A stretch of 64,000 nt of DNA from an uncultured Erythrobacter sp. (GCF_947502395.1 NZ_CANMZM010000003.1:710709-774708); one strand, 5' to 3'; shown: positions 15,473 to 25,830, counted from the first letter of the stretch. Made by a program: numbers and translations. The notes: a model not told the origin generated them from the letters alone.

Positions 15473-16696
15473 CTAGCCTGCAAGTTTTACCGAGGATTTG
15501 GCAGCTTCGGCCTCTTGCAGCGCGCGCCTGTCTTGGACCAAGCGAATGTAGGTATCGGCGACGACCTGGTTGATCGACTCCCAACTGTATTCGAGGCTGC
15601 GCTCCTCGCCCGCTTTGCCATGTGCGTGGCGAAGATCGGCATCGGTGCAATAGGGAGCAATCGCCTCAGCTAGACCATCGCTATCTGGAACTTCGGCGCC
15701 TTTCTTTCCCTTGAGAGGGATGAGCCGGCCTGTCTCGCCGTCTTTAACAAGGCTTGATGCGCCGGTTGCTCCGGCCGCAATCACTGGCAGACCACTTGCC
15801 ATGGCTTCAAGTGTCACATTGCCAAAGGTTTCGGTCACGCTTGGGTTGAAAAAAATATCTCCGCTTGCAAGTGCGTTTCCAAGATCAGTGCCAGTCTTAA
15901 ACCCGGCAAATATTCCTCCAGGAAGTGCTCCTTCAAACCAATCGCGTGCGGGGCCGTCACCAATCACCAGCACTTTGTGCGGGACTTGGCGCTTGCGCAA
16001 TTGAACAATCGTCTCGGCAAAAACGTCGAGCCCTTTCTCCATCACGAGGCGGCCCAGGAAAACAATCGCAACGTCATCATCAGCGAGGCCGATCGAACGA
16101 CGCCACTCCATATCGCGCTTTTCCGAAGCGAAAACCGACCGGTCCACTCCCCGTGACCAAAGCGCGATATCATCGTGCATCTTCATCGCCAGAAGCTCAT
16201 CAATCATGCTTTGCGAAGGCGCGACCAACGCATCGCAGCGATTGTAGAAGCGCTTCATGATCTTGACGATTGGCTGCTCAAGAAATGCCAGATTGTAATA
16301 GCGCGGGTATGTCTCAAACCGTGTGTGGACCGATGCAAGAACAGGAATATCGTACTCTTGTGCCCACCTCAGCGCCGCGTGCCCCGACGGGTCGGGTGAG
16401 GAGACATGCACGATATTGGGCTCAAATTTCACCAAGTCACGTTTAACCGCACTCCCCAACCACAAGGGCAGACGGTATTCGCCGCGACCTTTTACGGGCA
16501 TTCGCACATTGGGCACATGAACGACGTCGCCAGTTGGCTCAAAGTCGGGCTCCGCGACGGTCGGCGAATAGACGCGCACCTTCGCACCCTTGCCAAGCAG
16601 TGTGCCCACCAGGCGATTGAGTGCCTGATTCGCACCATCGCGGGTGTAGTTATAGTTGCCACTAAACAGGGCAATGCGAAGGTCAGAAGTCTGCAT
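15473..16696 (-). CDS. GT4-family glycosyltransferase
   Basis: 407 residues with the two Rossmann domains of GT-B enzymes. The N-terminal domain has GNYNYTRDGANQALNRLV and the RWAQEYDIPVLASVHTRF acceptor region. The C-terminal domain has FLGRLVMEKGLDVFAE and VTETFGNVTLEAMASGLPVIA, the nucleotide-sugar EX7E motif of GT4. It resembles alpha-mannosyltransferases that act on lipid-linked acceptors in Alphaproteobacteria; donor and acceptor cannot be read from sequence. The minus-strand start faces the serC leader region, so the two promoters are back to back. Confidence 0.88.
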   Translation of the reverse strand: MQTSDLRIALFSGNYNYTRDGANQALNRLVGTLLGKGAKVRVYSPTVAEPDFEPTGDVVHVPNVRMPVKGRGEYRLPLWLGSAVKRDLVKFEPNIVHVSSPDPSGHAALRWAQEYDIPVLASVHTRFETYPRYYNLAFLEQPIVKIMKRFYNRCDALVAPSQSMIDELLAMKMHDDIALWSRGVDRSVFASEKRDMEWRRSIGLADDDVAIVFLGRLVMEKGLDVFAETIVQLRKRQVPHKVLVIGDGPARDWFEGALPGGIFAGFKTGTDLGNALASGDIFFNPSVTETFGNVTLEAMASGLPVIAAGATGASSLVKDGETGRLIPLKGKKGAEVPDSDGLAEAIAPYCTDADLRHAHGKAGEERSLEYSWESINQVVADTYIRLVQDRRALQEAEAAKSSVKLAG

Positions 16697-16762
16697 GGAG
16701 AACTTTACTTAGAAGAATCAGCGCGGCGTTACCATACTCAACGAGTTTGGCACCAATGTTCA

Positions 16763-16790
16763 TTGACAGGAAATGTGCGATCTCTACATG
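16763..16790 (+). promoter_or_regulatory. candidate serC promoter
   Basis: TTGACA at 16763-16768 is a perfect -35 element; TACATG at 16785-16790 is a weaker -10 at 16-base spacing. A start at this promoter would place the mRNA 5' end within the first leader hairpin. Confidence 0.4.
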
Positions 16791-16841
16791 CGGCTCCGGG
16801 CCACGCGGTCCCAACGCCGCGCGAGCTCTCTGTAAGGAGAG
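16790..16841 (+). ncRNA. serC leader RNA motif candidate
   Basis: Two hairpins end just before the serC start. The first pairs GCGGC (16790-16794) with GCCGC (16816-16820), with an inner GGGCC/GGTCCC stem. The second pairs CTCTC (16826-16830) with GAGAG (16837-16841), which buries the ribosome-binding site. The serC RNA motif of Alphaproteobacteria is known as two hairpins with the Shine-Dalgarno in the second; the ligand or mechanism is not established. Confidence 0.6.
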
Positions 16842-16846
16842 AATAC

Positions 16847-18025
16847 ATGACTGACTACGCACGTGGGCTCTTGCACGAGCCACCGCTCAAACCTGAGCGT
16901 CCTCAATTTTCTTCCGGTCCAACGGTTAAATTCCCGGGCTGGTCCCTAGACAAGCTGAAAACAGATTCGCTGGGTCGCTCGCACCGTTCAGCGCTTGCCA
17001 AAGGCCGCCTGAAATATGCGATTGATCTGACGCGCGAGTTGCTTGGCATTCCAGACGACTACCTCGTCGGCATTATGCCAGCGTCTGACACGGGCGCTCT
17101 CGAAGCGGCCATGTGGAACATGCTTGATCCTGCACGCCCGGCATCGGTCGCTGCGTGGGAAAGCTTTGGCAATGTCTGGATTCAGGATGCGGTAAAGCAA
17201 TTGAAGCTTCCCAACCTGCAAACGCTGACTGCTGACTATGGCGAGATTCCTGATCTCACCACCATCCCTCAGGCGAACGATGTTGTCTTCACCTGGAACG
17301 GTACGACCTCTGGCGCGACGATCCCCAACACCGACTGGCTCGAAGAGGGCCGCGAAGGGATCACCATCAACGACGCCACCAGCGCGATCTTCGCGATGGA
17401 AATGGACTGGGCAAAGCTCGATGCGACCACCTTCTCTTGGCAGAAGGTTATGGGCTCAGAAGCTCAGCACGGCATGCTTATCCTTTCACCCAAAGCGGTA
17501 GAGCGGATTGAAAGCTATGACCCTGATTGGCCGCTGCCCAAGCTCTTCCGCCTTAAAAAAGGCGACAAGATCAACAAGGGCATCTTTGAAGGCGCGACCA
17601 TCAACACGCCTTCGCTGCTTGCGACCGAAGATTATATCGCGGCGCTTGAGTGGGCGAAGTCCATTGGCGGCCGCGAGGCTCTGTTTGAGCGGGCGAACAC
17701 CAACGCGAAAATTGTCAAAGAGTGGATCGAAGCCAAGCCTTGGTTGAAGAACATGGTCTCTGACCCTGCCAAGCGCACCAACACCGGCGTTTGCATGCAG
17801 TTCACCGGCGATTGGTACGAAGGTCTGTCGGCTGAAGATCAGGCTGCGGTGCCTAAGAAGATCGTCAAGATGCTCGAAGAGCGTCACGTTGGCTATGACT
17901 TCAATGGATACCGCGATGCGCCGCCTTCGCTTCGTATCTGGTGCGGTGGAACACTCGAAGCAGAAGACATTTCACGTCTGCTGCCCTGGATCGAGTGGGC
18001 CTACGAAACCGTCAAGAACGGCTGA
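16847..18025 (+). CDS. serC: phosphoserine aminotransferase
   Basis: 392 residues from ATG 16847; the upstream frame to 16406 runs into the glycosyltransferase on the other strand and is rejected. The AAGGAGAG site lies inside the leader hairpin. SerC makes 3-phosphoserine from 3-phosphohydroxypyruvate and glutamate with pyridoxal phosphate. FSSGPTVKFPGW begins the protein, and SWQKVMGSEAQHGM carries the Schiff-base lysine. The type is the longer alphaproteobacterial form. It is followed by serA, so two steps of serine synthesis are adjacent. Confidence 0.96.
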   Translation: MTDYARGLLHEPPLKPERPQFSSGPTVKFPGWSLDKLKTDSLGRSHRSALAKGRLKYAIDLTRELLGIPDDYLVGIMPASDTGALEAAMWNMLDPARPASVAAWESFGNVWIQDAVKQLKLPNLQTLTADYGEIPDLTTIPQANDVVFTWNGTTSGATIPNTDWLEEGREGITINDATSAIFAMEMDWAKLDATTFSWQKVMGSEAQHGMLILSPKAVERIESYDPDWPLPKLFRLKKGDKINKGIFEGATINTPSLLATEDYIAALEWAKSIGGREALFERANTNAKIVKEWIEAKPWLKNMVSDPAKRTNTGVCMQFTGDWYEGLSAEDQAAVPKKIVKMLEERHVGYDFNGYRDAPPSLRIWCGGTLEAEDISRLLPWIEWAYETVKNG

Positions 18026-18034
18026 GCCAATTAT

Positions 18035-18111
18035 GCGAGCCCCAGCGAAGGCTGGGGCTTCCCTCAATCAGTGACTAGCCGCATGAGGTCCCAGCCTTCG
18101 CTGGGACTCGC
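18035..18111. repeat. inverted doublet of palindromic extragenic repeats
   Basis: Two 25-base units in opposite orientation: AGCCCCAGC-GAAG-GCTGGGGCT (stem 18038-18059) and GTCCCAGC-CTTC-GCTGGGAC (stem 18088-18107), flanked by GCGAG and CTCGC. Each unit is a hairpin and the pair can fold on itself. The first could also act as the serC terminator. It is a REP/BIME-like element; copy number in the genome cannot be seen here. Confidence 0.7.
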
Positions 18112-18124
18112 GAAGGAATATACC

Positions 18125-19705
18125 ATGAAACCCAAAGTACTCATTTCCGACAAAATGGACCCCAATGCAGCGCGTATTTTCGAAGAGCGCGGCTGTGAGG
18201 TTGACGTAATCACTGGCGAAACGCCCGAAGAACTCAAAGCACGTATTGGCGAATACCACGGTCTTGCGATCCGCTCTTCGACCAAGGTCACCAAAGAAAT
18301 CCTCGATGCCGCCACCAATCTCAAAGTGATTGGCCGTGCTGGTATAGGTGTGGACAATGTCGATATCCCATATGCCAGTGGCAAAGGCGTTGTTGTGATG
18401 AACACGCCGTTTGGCAACTCGATCACCACCGCCGAACACGCGATTGCGATGACTATGGCGCTCGCGCGTCAGGTGCCACATGCGAACACGCGCACCCAGG
18501 CGGGCGAGTGGCCCAAGAAAGACTTCATGGGCGTCGAACTCACGGGCAAGACCTTTGGTTTGATAGGTGCAGGCAATATCGGCTCAATCGCAGCCAGCCG
18601 TGCACAGGGCCTTAAAATGAAAGTTATCGCTTACGATCCCTTCCTCACCGAAGATCGTGCACTTGAACTGGGTATCGAGAAGGTCGATCTCGACACGCTT
18701 CTCCAGCGCGCTGATTTTGTCTCGCTCCACACTCCGCTTACTGATGAGACCCGCAATATCCTTAGCCGCGAACGCCTCGAGGGGGCGCGTCCCGGCATTC
18801 GCATCATTAACTGCGCACGGGGAGGCTTGATCGACGAGGCGGCGCTTAAGGACTGCCTCGAAAGCGGCCAAGTTGCTGGTGCGGCCCTTGACGTGTTTGC
18901 AGAAGAGCCTGCCAAGGACAATCCGCTGTTCGGCGCGCCTAACTTTATCTGCACGCCGCACCTCGGTGCCAGCACGACAGAGGCGCAGGTCAATGTCGCG
19001 TTGCAAGTTGCCGAGCAATTGAGCGACTACCTCGTCAATGGCGGCGTTACGAACGCCCTAAACATGCCTAGCCTTTCCGCAGAAGAAGCACCCAAGCTTA
19101 AGCCTTACATGGCCCTTGCTGAAAAGCTGGGGAGTCTTGTCGGGCAACTTGCACACGGCAATCTGACTAAGATCAGTATTGAGCGCGAGGGTGCTGCGGC
19201 TGAGCTTAATGGTAAGCCGATTACCGGCGCGGTTCTGGCGGGTTTTATGCGCCGTTATTCCGACACGGTAAACATGGTCAATGCACCATTCCTCGCCAAA
19301 GAACGCGGGCTTGAGGTCTCAGAAATCCGCCAGAACCGCGAAGGTGCCTTTAACACGCTCATTCGCGTCTCAGTTGAAACTGACCAAGGCACGCGCTCGG
19401 TCGCTGGCACGCTTTTCGGTAACGAAGCACCGCGCCTGGTCGAGATTTTCGGTATCGGGATCGAAGCTGAACTTGATGGGCACATGCTTTACGTCGTCAA
19501 TGACGATAAGCCGGGCTTTATCGGCCGCATTGGTACGCTGCTTGGAAATCACGGCATCAATATCGGTACCTTTAACCTTGGTCGCCGAGATGCAGGCGGC
19601 GAGGCGGTACTGCTGCTGAGCCTTGATAATGCCCTGGCGTCAGAGGTATTGACGGAAGCGGAAGGCCTTGAAGGCGTGAAGATGGTCAAAGGGCTCAGTT
19701 TCTAA
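18125..19705 (+). CDS. serA: D-3-phosphoglycerate dehydrogenase
   Basis: 526 residues from ATG 18125 (GAAGGAATATACC precedes it), the long form of the enzyme with an intervening domain and a C-terminal ACT domain. It oxidises 3-phosphoglycerate with NAD, the first step of serine synthesis. Visible are the NAD fold LIGAGNIGSIAASRA, CARGGLIDE (catalytic Arg region), ICTPHLGAST (catalytic His) and NDDKPGFIGRIGTLLG in the ACT domain, which binds serine in many members for feedback control. It follows serC across the repeat doublet. Confidence 0.97.
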   Translation: MKPKVLISDKMDPNAARIFEERGCEVDVITGETPEELKARIGEYHGLAIRSSTKVTKEILDAATNLKVIGRAGIGVDNVDIPYASGKGVVVMNTPFGNSITTAEHAIAMTMALARQVPHANTRTQAGEWPKKDFMGVELTGKTFGLIGAGNIGSIAASRAQGLKMKVIAYDPFLTEDRALELGIEKVDLDTLLQRADFVSLHTPLTDETRNILSRERLEGARPGIRIINCARGGLIDEAALKDCLESGQVAGAALDVFAEEPAKDNPLFGAPNFICTPHLGASTTEAQVNVALQVAEQLSDYLVNGGVTNALNMPSLSAEEAPKLKPYMALAEKLGSLVGQLAHGNLTKISIEREGAAAELNGKPITGAVLAGFMRRYSDTVNMVNAPFLAKERGLEVSEIRQNREGAFNTLIRVSVETDQGTRSVAGTLFGNEAPRLVEIFGIGIEAELDGHMLYVVNDDKPGFIGRIGTLLGNHGINIGTFNLGRRDAGGEAVLLLSLDNALASEVLTEAEGLEGVKMVKGLSF

Positions 19706-19721
19706 CGCCTCGATCAAAAAA

Positions 19722-19814
19722 CCGCTCGTGCTGAGCTTGTCGAAGCACCGCACTTTCTTCTAGTGCGCTGTCTCAATGACAAAGACGGCCCTTCGACAGG
19801 CTCAGGGCGAACGG
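19722..19814. repeat. inverted extragenic repeat (TTCGACA-x-GCTCAG type)
   Basis: Two inverted copies of a 29-base unit: CTGAGCTTGTCGAAGCAC on the left and CCCTTCGACAGGCTCAGGGC on the right, each partly self-complementary. This repeat family is familiar as a dispersed intergenic element in many Sphingomonadales and pseudomonads. It fills most of the serA-hisZ spacer and ends 11 bases before the hisZ start. Confidence 0.75.
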
Positions 19815-19825
19815 AAATTGCATAG

Positions 19826-20935
19826 ATGACCCAAAACACCGACCTCCTGCCAGAGGGCCTCGAAGATCGACTGCCCGAAAGCGCCCCGCGGATCACAACC
19901 GCGATGCGAGCCTGTCTCGATGCTCTTGATGCCCATGGCTATGACCGAGTGCAGCCGCCGCTTCTCGAATTTGAGAGCTCGCTCGCCAGCCGTATGGAGG
20001 GTGTTCGGACCCGCGATATGTTTCGCTTTGTCGATCCGGCGAGCCTTCGTACCCTGGCGCTTCGCAGCGATATCACCCCACAAATCGGGCGCATTGCAGC
20101 AACCAGCATGAAGGACGCACCGCGCCCGCTTCGCTTGGCCTATTGCGGTGATACTGCACTGATCAAAGCAAGCCAGTTGAACCCTGCGCGGGAGCGTTTG
20201 CAGCTAGGTGCAGAGCTGATTGGCGCAGATACCGTCGAAGCCGCCGCTGAAAGCGTGGTGACGGCGATTGCCGCGCTTAGGGCAGCTGGGATTGCAGGTA
20301 TCTCCGTCGATTTCACTTTGCCAGACTTGGTGGCGACTTTAGCGAGCGGCGACCCGTCCTTTGATGCAGACACGACTGATGCCATCCGCCGTGAACTTGA
20401 TACGAAAGATGCGGGAGGCCTTAAGGCAGTAGGCGGAGAGGCATTCCTCCCATTGCTGTACGCTGCGGGACCTATCGATAAAGCTCTTGCAGTTTTGCGA
20501 GAATTTGATGTGAGCGGTGCGCTTACTACCCGACTTGGCGGCCTTACCGCCATTGCCGAGCGCGTGGGAGAGACGGCTCGAGTGTCCCTGGATCCGACGG
20601 AACGGCACGGCTTTGAATATCAAAGCTGGTTTGGTTTTACCCTCTACGCAGAGGGACTACGCGGAGCGATTGGGCGCGGCGGAACTTATCGTATTGGCGG
20701 CACCGAAGAGGCGGCAACTGGTTTTACGCTCTACCTTAACGCGCTCGCACAAATCGCCCCACAACCAGATCCGCAGCCGATGGTTTATCTGCCAACTGAT
20801 CACGAACCAGCAATCGCGGCGCAGCTTCGGCAAGAAGGTTGGCGCACCAAAGCACAGCTTGGTGAAGGCGAAGACCCGGCAGCGCTGGGCTGCACGCATA
20901 GGCTGGACGGAGCGACCGCTGTCGCGCTCTTGTAG
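19826..20935 (+). CDS. hisZ: ATP phosphoribosyltransferase regulatory subunit
   Basis: 369 residues, a class II aminoacyl-tRNA-synthetase-like protein (HisRS paralogue) that activates the short form of HisG in histidine synthesis. Motif 2-like LRSDITPQIGRIAA and the motif 1 region LLEFESSLASRMEG are present, while the tRNA-binding domain is missing and the C-terminus is short. The companion hisG is not in the window. The position after serA is a recurrent order in Sphingomonadales. Confidence 0.9.
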   Translation: MTQNTDLLPEGLEDRLPESAPRITTAMRACLDALDAHGYDRVQPPLLEFESSLASRMEGVRTRDMFRFVDPASLRTLALRSDITPQIGRIAATSMKDAPRPLRLAYCGDTALIKASQLNPARERLQLGAELIGADTVEAAAESVVTAIAALRAAGIAGISVDFTLPDLVATLASGDPSFDADTTDAIRRELDTKDAGGLKAVGGEAFLPLLYAAGPIDKALAVLREFDVSGALTTRLGGLTAIAERVGETARVSLDPTERHGFEYQSWFGFTLYAEGLRGAIGRGGTYRIGGTEEAATGFTLYLNALAQIAPQPDPQPMVYLPTDHEPAIAAQLRQEGWRTKAQLGEGEDPAALGCTHRLDGATAVALL

Positions 20936-21060
20936 TCCCCTAGTTGATGCTACTCTACCGATGCGGATACACTCCGGATGGAGCAATCAAGCTGTCATTC
21001 AGTCAAAAAACGCTATAGGTTTGGCTGTCTGGTAACCTTTTTGTGTGCACGGTGGCTGCA

Positions 21061-22761
21061 ATGATCACTTTTCGAGCTTCCCTTTGGGCCTGCGTTGGGC
21101 TTGTCGCTATCACCGCCACTCCTGCGATTGCAGCAGTTGACGAGTACTCCATTGAACCCTCGCAACGGCTCGACATCAACCTTGACGTGTGCTCAGCGGA
21201 AAGCCAGCTCGCCGTACGCGGCGACAGCGGGACCGACCTCGATTTTGAGGTGATTTCGCCAAGTGGTGCCATGCTTGTCTCCGATGCCGGAATTGACGAC
21301 TATCTCAGCCTTGTTCTTGAAAATGAGAGCGAGGATTGCAGACAATTCAAGCTGTCGGTCTCTAATCTGGGTGACGAAAAGAACGACTTCACCGTTATGC
21401 TTGAGCCGATCATGGCAAGCTCCACGCGGGTGAAGAAGTACATCGTTCAGGGCGAAATGACAGAGGTCCACGGGTTCAAAGCCTGTGGCACGTCCGCTAG
21501 TGTGAGCGCGCGCGGAGATGGCGATACGGATCTTGATTTCATCGTTCGAAATTCTGACGGAGGGATCGTCCATGAGGATGCAGGGACAGGCGATCAAACC
21601 ACCTTTGAACTGGCGGGTCTGCTCTCTGATTGTGAGATGTTTGAGATCGAAGTCACGAACCTCGGCGGCGTCTATAATGCGATGATGCTGGTGGTTGAGC
21701 CAAAAGGCCTTGAGACGGTCGAGTTTGCCGGAACAGCGCCCGCAACCAGCCTTGCCGCAGCGGTCGCCAACGGTGTAGGTGGCGAGCCGCACACCGTTGA
21801 AGCGGAAGGAAGTGGGCCGGGTACATACAAAGCGAGCGCCAACACCCAGCTGATGGTCAACCTCCCAGTCTGCGGTGTTCGGCGTCTTGAAGTGCGCGGC
21901 AGCGGGGTGAGCGATCTCGACTTTACTTTGGCTGACAGTGAAGGCGCTGAGGTGCACACAGACATGGACTTGTCCGATGTGACATTCAAAACGTTGGAGC
22001 CGAGTGGCGAATGTGAGACCTACAGGCTTGCGGTCAACAACATCGGAGCCACCGACAACTCATTTGAGGTTGCGCTCATTGATCCGTCCACGCGTGTGGG
22101 GGATTTGGGGCAGGGCGAATATTTGATCGATGCGAGCGCATCGACAAAATTCCCGCTTCAGATCTGTGCTGAAACCAGAATCAGTGCGCGCGGAGAAGGA
22201 CGCACTGATCTTGATTTCGATGTGACCGATTCAAGTGGCAACTCGATGCACTCAGACTATGACCTTACTGATGCAACCGAATTCACGATTGATCCAAAGG
22301 GCGCGTGCAAGGATTACCAAATCAGTGTGAGCAATCTGGGCAACACCAATAACATGTTGACGATTGCCTTTGGAGAGGCAGCAGTCGACCCTCGTAAGCA
22401 AGATGGCCCGTTTGTCGTAGGTCCCACACAGCCAAATTCAGCGATCGCAAGACCCGGACAAATCGCTGGTTTTCGCAAAGGTCTTGGCGGCGAAAACGCG
22501 GAGTTAAACCGCAACATCTCGCTTATGAACCGAACTGGGGAAGCTCTTGAGAGTCTTTATTGGTCCAATTCTGCGACTATGGGTTGGGGCAAGGACAGGC
22601 TTGCGACAGCCTCGCTCGCTCGCAATCAGCAGTGGAACATTGAAGTCACCGACGGTTCGGAGGCCTGCATATTCGATTTCAAGGCTGTTACGACAAGCGA
22701 ACGGGTGATCGAAGTGGGCCAAATCAACGTGTGCGAAGAATCCGCTGTGACCTTTGAATAA
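21061..22761 (+). CDS. secreted protein with four two-cysteine beta repeats
   Basis: 566 residues from ATG 21061; a GTG at 21043 would add six. Residues 1-23 form a signal peptide ending PAIAA, so it is periplasmic or surface-exposed. The next 430 residues are four repeats of about 90-110 residues, each with a cysteine near the start, a core RGxGxTDLDF, a D-rich turn, and a second cysteine in xxCxxFxxxVxNLG followed by NNxF. The two cysteines probably form one disulfide per repeat. A distinct C-terminal module (about 480-566) follows. I recognise no named domain; a peptidase-C-terminal-like beta sandwich fold is possible. It lies alone between hisZ and purA. Confidence 0.8.
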   Translation: MITFRASLWACVGLVAITATPAIAAVDEYSIEPSQRLDINLDVCSAESQLAVRGDSGTDLDFEVISPSGAMLVSDAGIDDYLSLVLENESEDCRQFKLSVSNLGDEKNDFTVMLEPIMASSTRVKKYIVQGEMTEVHGFKACGTSASVSARGDGDTDLDFIVRNSDGGIVHEDAGTGDQTTFELAGLLSDCEMFEIEVTNLGGVYNAMMLVVEPKGLETVEFAGTAPATSLAAAVANGVGGEPHTVEAEGSGPGTYKASANTQLMVNLPVCGVRRLEVRGSGVSDLDFTLADSEGAEVHTDMDLSDVTFKTLEPSGECETYRLAVNNIGATDNSFEVALIDPSTRVGDLGQGEYLIDASASTKFPLQICAETRISARGEGRTDLDFDVTDSSGNSMHSDYDLTDATEFTIDPKGACKDYQISVSNLGNTNNMLTIAFGEAAVDPRKQDGPFVVGPTQPNSAIARPGQIAGFRKGLGGENAELNRNISLMNRTGEALESLYWSNSATMGWGKDRLATASLARNQQWNIEVTDGSEACIFDFKAVTTSERVIEVGQINVCEESAVTFE

Positions 22762-22851
22762 AGGCGGGCAACTCTGTACTGCACGCTTGCTCTTAAATGC
22801 CTGAACGCCTACTGACGCGCCCGCAATAACTTCCACAATTCTCCGACATAG

Positions 22852-24156
<1,305 letters not shown>

Positions 24157-24245
24157 GGGCACCCTTGCTAAAAGAGTCCTTGCCTGGGACGTGCGATAAC
24201 AACCCCAATTGCAGCGAACAGCGGTGGTGAGTACAACCGTTCACT

Positions 24246-24839
24246 ATGCAGCGCCTACTTGTCCTCTTTATTGCTCTTTTGCTCGCATCATGTGCGGGTC
24301 AGAATCGTGGACAAGGACCTCGTGATCTCGGTGCTCGCTCCTCTGAAACTCCAGCAGCATCAACCAATCGAGGTCCCGCCTCGCGTTCTGTCGGGCGCGG
24401 AGGGCAATCGCGTTATGGACCGATTGCCGATTATCTGATTGTCGACAAATCCGAGCGCCTTTTAGTCGCTTATGAGAATGGCAAACCCATCCGCGCATAC
24501 CGTGGTCTACAATTTGGGGATGCGCCAAAAGGGCATAAGCGTTTTCAGGGCGATGAGCGCACTCCCGAAGGCATTTACCGGATCGATTGGCGTAACCCGC
24601 AAAGCCGCTTCCACCTGTCCTTGCGCATATCATACCCCAACGACAACGACCGCGCCTTTGCGTCGCAATATGGTCGATCACCGGGCGGGGATATCTTCAT
24701 CCACGGGCAGCCCAACCAGTTGGTCTCTGGCCGGATGCGAGGGGATTGGACCGATGGGTGCATCGCGCTCTCTAATGATGAGATTGAAGAGCTATGGCGT
24801 ATCGTGCCCGACGGTACACCCATCGAAATTCGGCCTTAG
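24246..24839 (+). CDS. L,D-transpeptidase family lipoprotein
   Basis: 197 residues. The N-terminus LFIALLLASCAG is a lipoprotein signal with the lipobox cysteine at about 16, so it is anchored in an envelope membrane. The YkuD domain runs from about residue 60 (YLIVDKSERLLVAYENGKP) to the active-site region HGQPNQL and WTDGCIALSN, where the cysteine is the nucleophile. Such enzymes crosslink peptidoglycan or attach proteins to it. The region between the lipobox and the domain is low-complexity and probably a linker. Confidence 0.88.
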   Translation: MQRLLVLFIALLLASCAGQNRGQGPRDLGARSSETPAASTNRGPASRSVGRGGQSRYGPIADYLIVDKSERLLVAYENGKPIRAYRGLQFGDAPKGHKRFQGDERTPEGIYRIDWRNPQSRFHLSLRISYPNDNDRAFASQYGRSPGGDIFIHGQPNQLVSGRMRGDWTDGCIALSNDEIEELWRIVPDGTPIEIRP

Positions 24840-25216
24840 TCTTGTTGCTTCTCTTCTGAGAGAAGGGCCACTTGCACCTGCAAGCGCTTAATCTCGCGCA
24901 GGATCGTAAGCATGTTCATCCGGGCAAACATCCATTCCTTTGCGAAGCCCATAAGCACGATCAGCGTCAGAGCGAGTATCGCCCACAAGGTGTGCTCTAC
25001 TGGGTGGCGCGTGTGTGCGACCTGATAGAAGGCATAGAGCAGCCCCATACCAAGCACAAAGGTGAAACCAAACAACAGCTTCGCCCAGCCGCCCAGCGGT
25101 CCTTTCCATGTGTCGCCGATCTGTTGAAACATCCCGCGATCGGCATCAAGGTTGGTAAGGAACGCATAGTCGTCCTGATCAAGTGCCTCTGAAATTTTGT
25201 CATCGATTTCGGCCAT
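24836..25216 (-). CDS. DUF6768-like membrane protein, sigma-factor partner
   Basis: 126 residues with two membrane helices (KLLFGFTFVLGMGLLYAFYQV and TLWAILALTLIVLMGFAKEWMF) and a cytosolic N-terminus. The MAEIDDKISEALDQDDYAFL start fits the DUF6768 family. It follows the ECF sigma gene by 11 bases in the same orientation. An anti-sigma role is an inference from position; no zinc-finger anti-sigma motif is present. It overlaps the convergent transpeptidase gene by 4 bases. Confidence 0.75.
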   Translation of the reverse strand: MAEIDDKISEALDQDDYAFLTNLDADRGMFQQIGDTWKGPLGGWAKLLFGFTFVLGMGLLYAFYQVAHTRHPVEHTLWAILALTLIVLMGFAKEWMFARMNMLTILREIKRLQVQVALLSEEKQQD

Positions 25217-25227
25217 TGCCTTCTCCT

Positions 25228-25830
25228 TTATGTGCTGGGCCCCAAGGCATCTTTGAGTTTGCGCCGGGCGTTGAATATGCGGCTTTTCGCAGTGCCTTCG
25301 GGGATCTGCTGAACCTGAGCGATCTCGCGCAGAGTAAGCCCTTCAACAAAGTGCAGATGCGCTGCCACGCGCAAATCTGGCGTAAGGCTCGCGAAAGCCT
25401 GAGTGATGGCTGCCCGCTCGCTTTGGGTTTCGGGTTTGGTTTCCGTGTTGGTCGCAAGGCAATCCATGGCGCTGCGCTCGCGCAGTGACTTGCGAACATA
25501 CTCCGATCCGCGCCGATGAAGCACGGCAAAAGCGTAGGAGCGAAACCTTGAAGGATCGCGCAGCCTTGAAAGACCTTTGAAGATCGCCAGCCAGCATTCT
25601 TGCGCAAGGTCCAACGCCGCCTCGTCTTCCATCCCATAACGCCTTGCCGCGCGGGCGAGACGCGGGTTCCAACGTTGGTATAACCTCACGGCTGCCTGGC
25701 GGTCGCCGTCTCTCGCCATCATGACAAGCCATTCGTCATACAGAGCCGCAGAAGCGGGCTGCTCCACACACGATTGCTTGCGATGGGTTGGCGAAAATTT
25801 GGTCATCACAGCAGTAGTCGCCCTAATCAT
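25228..25830 (-). CDS. ECF-type RNA polymerase sigma factor
   Basis: 200 residues; ATG 25806 is an alternative start and neither has a good ribosome site. Region 2 is seen in ALDLAQECWLAIFKGLSRLRDPSRFRSYAFAVLHRRG and region 4 in LTPDLRVAAHLHFVEGLTLREIAQVQQIPEGTAKSRIFNARRKL. Regions 2 and 4 without region 3 define an extracytoplasmic-function sigma factor. It heads a two-gene operon with a membrane DUF6768 protein, which probably restrains it. No autoregulatory ECF promoter could be confirmed upstream. Confidence 0.88.
   Translation of the reverse strand: MIRATTAVMTKFSPTHRKQSCVEQPASAALYDEWLVMMARDGDRQAAVRLYQRWNPRLARAARRYGMEDEAALDLAQECWLAIFKGLSRLRDPSRFRSYAFAVLHRRGSEYVRKSLRERSAMDCLATNTETKPETQSERAAITQAFASLTPDLRVAAHLHFVEGLTLREIAQVQQIPEGTAKSRIFNARRKLKDALGPST

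Noticed and set aside
16406..16846. A long N-terminal extension of serC
   Set aside because: It is in the glycosyltransferase promoter and coding strand overlap; the SD and homologous start are at 16847.
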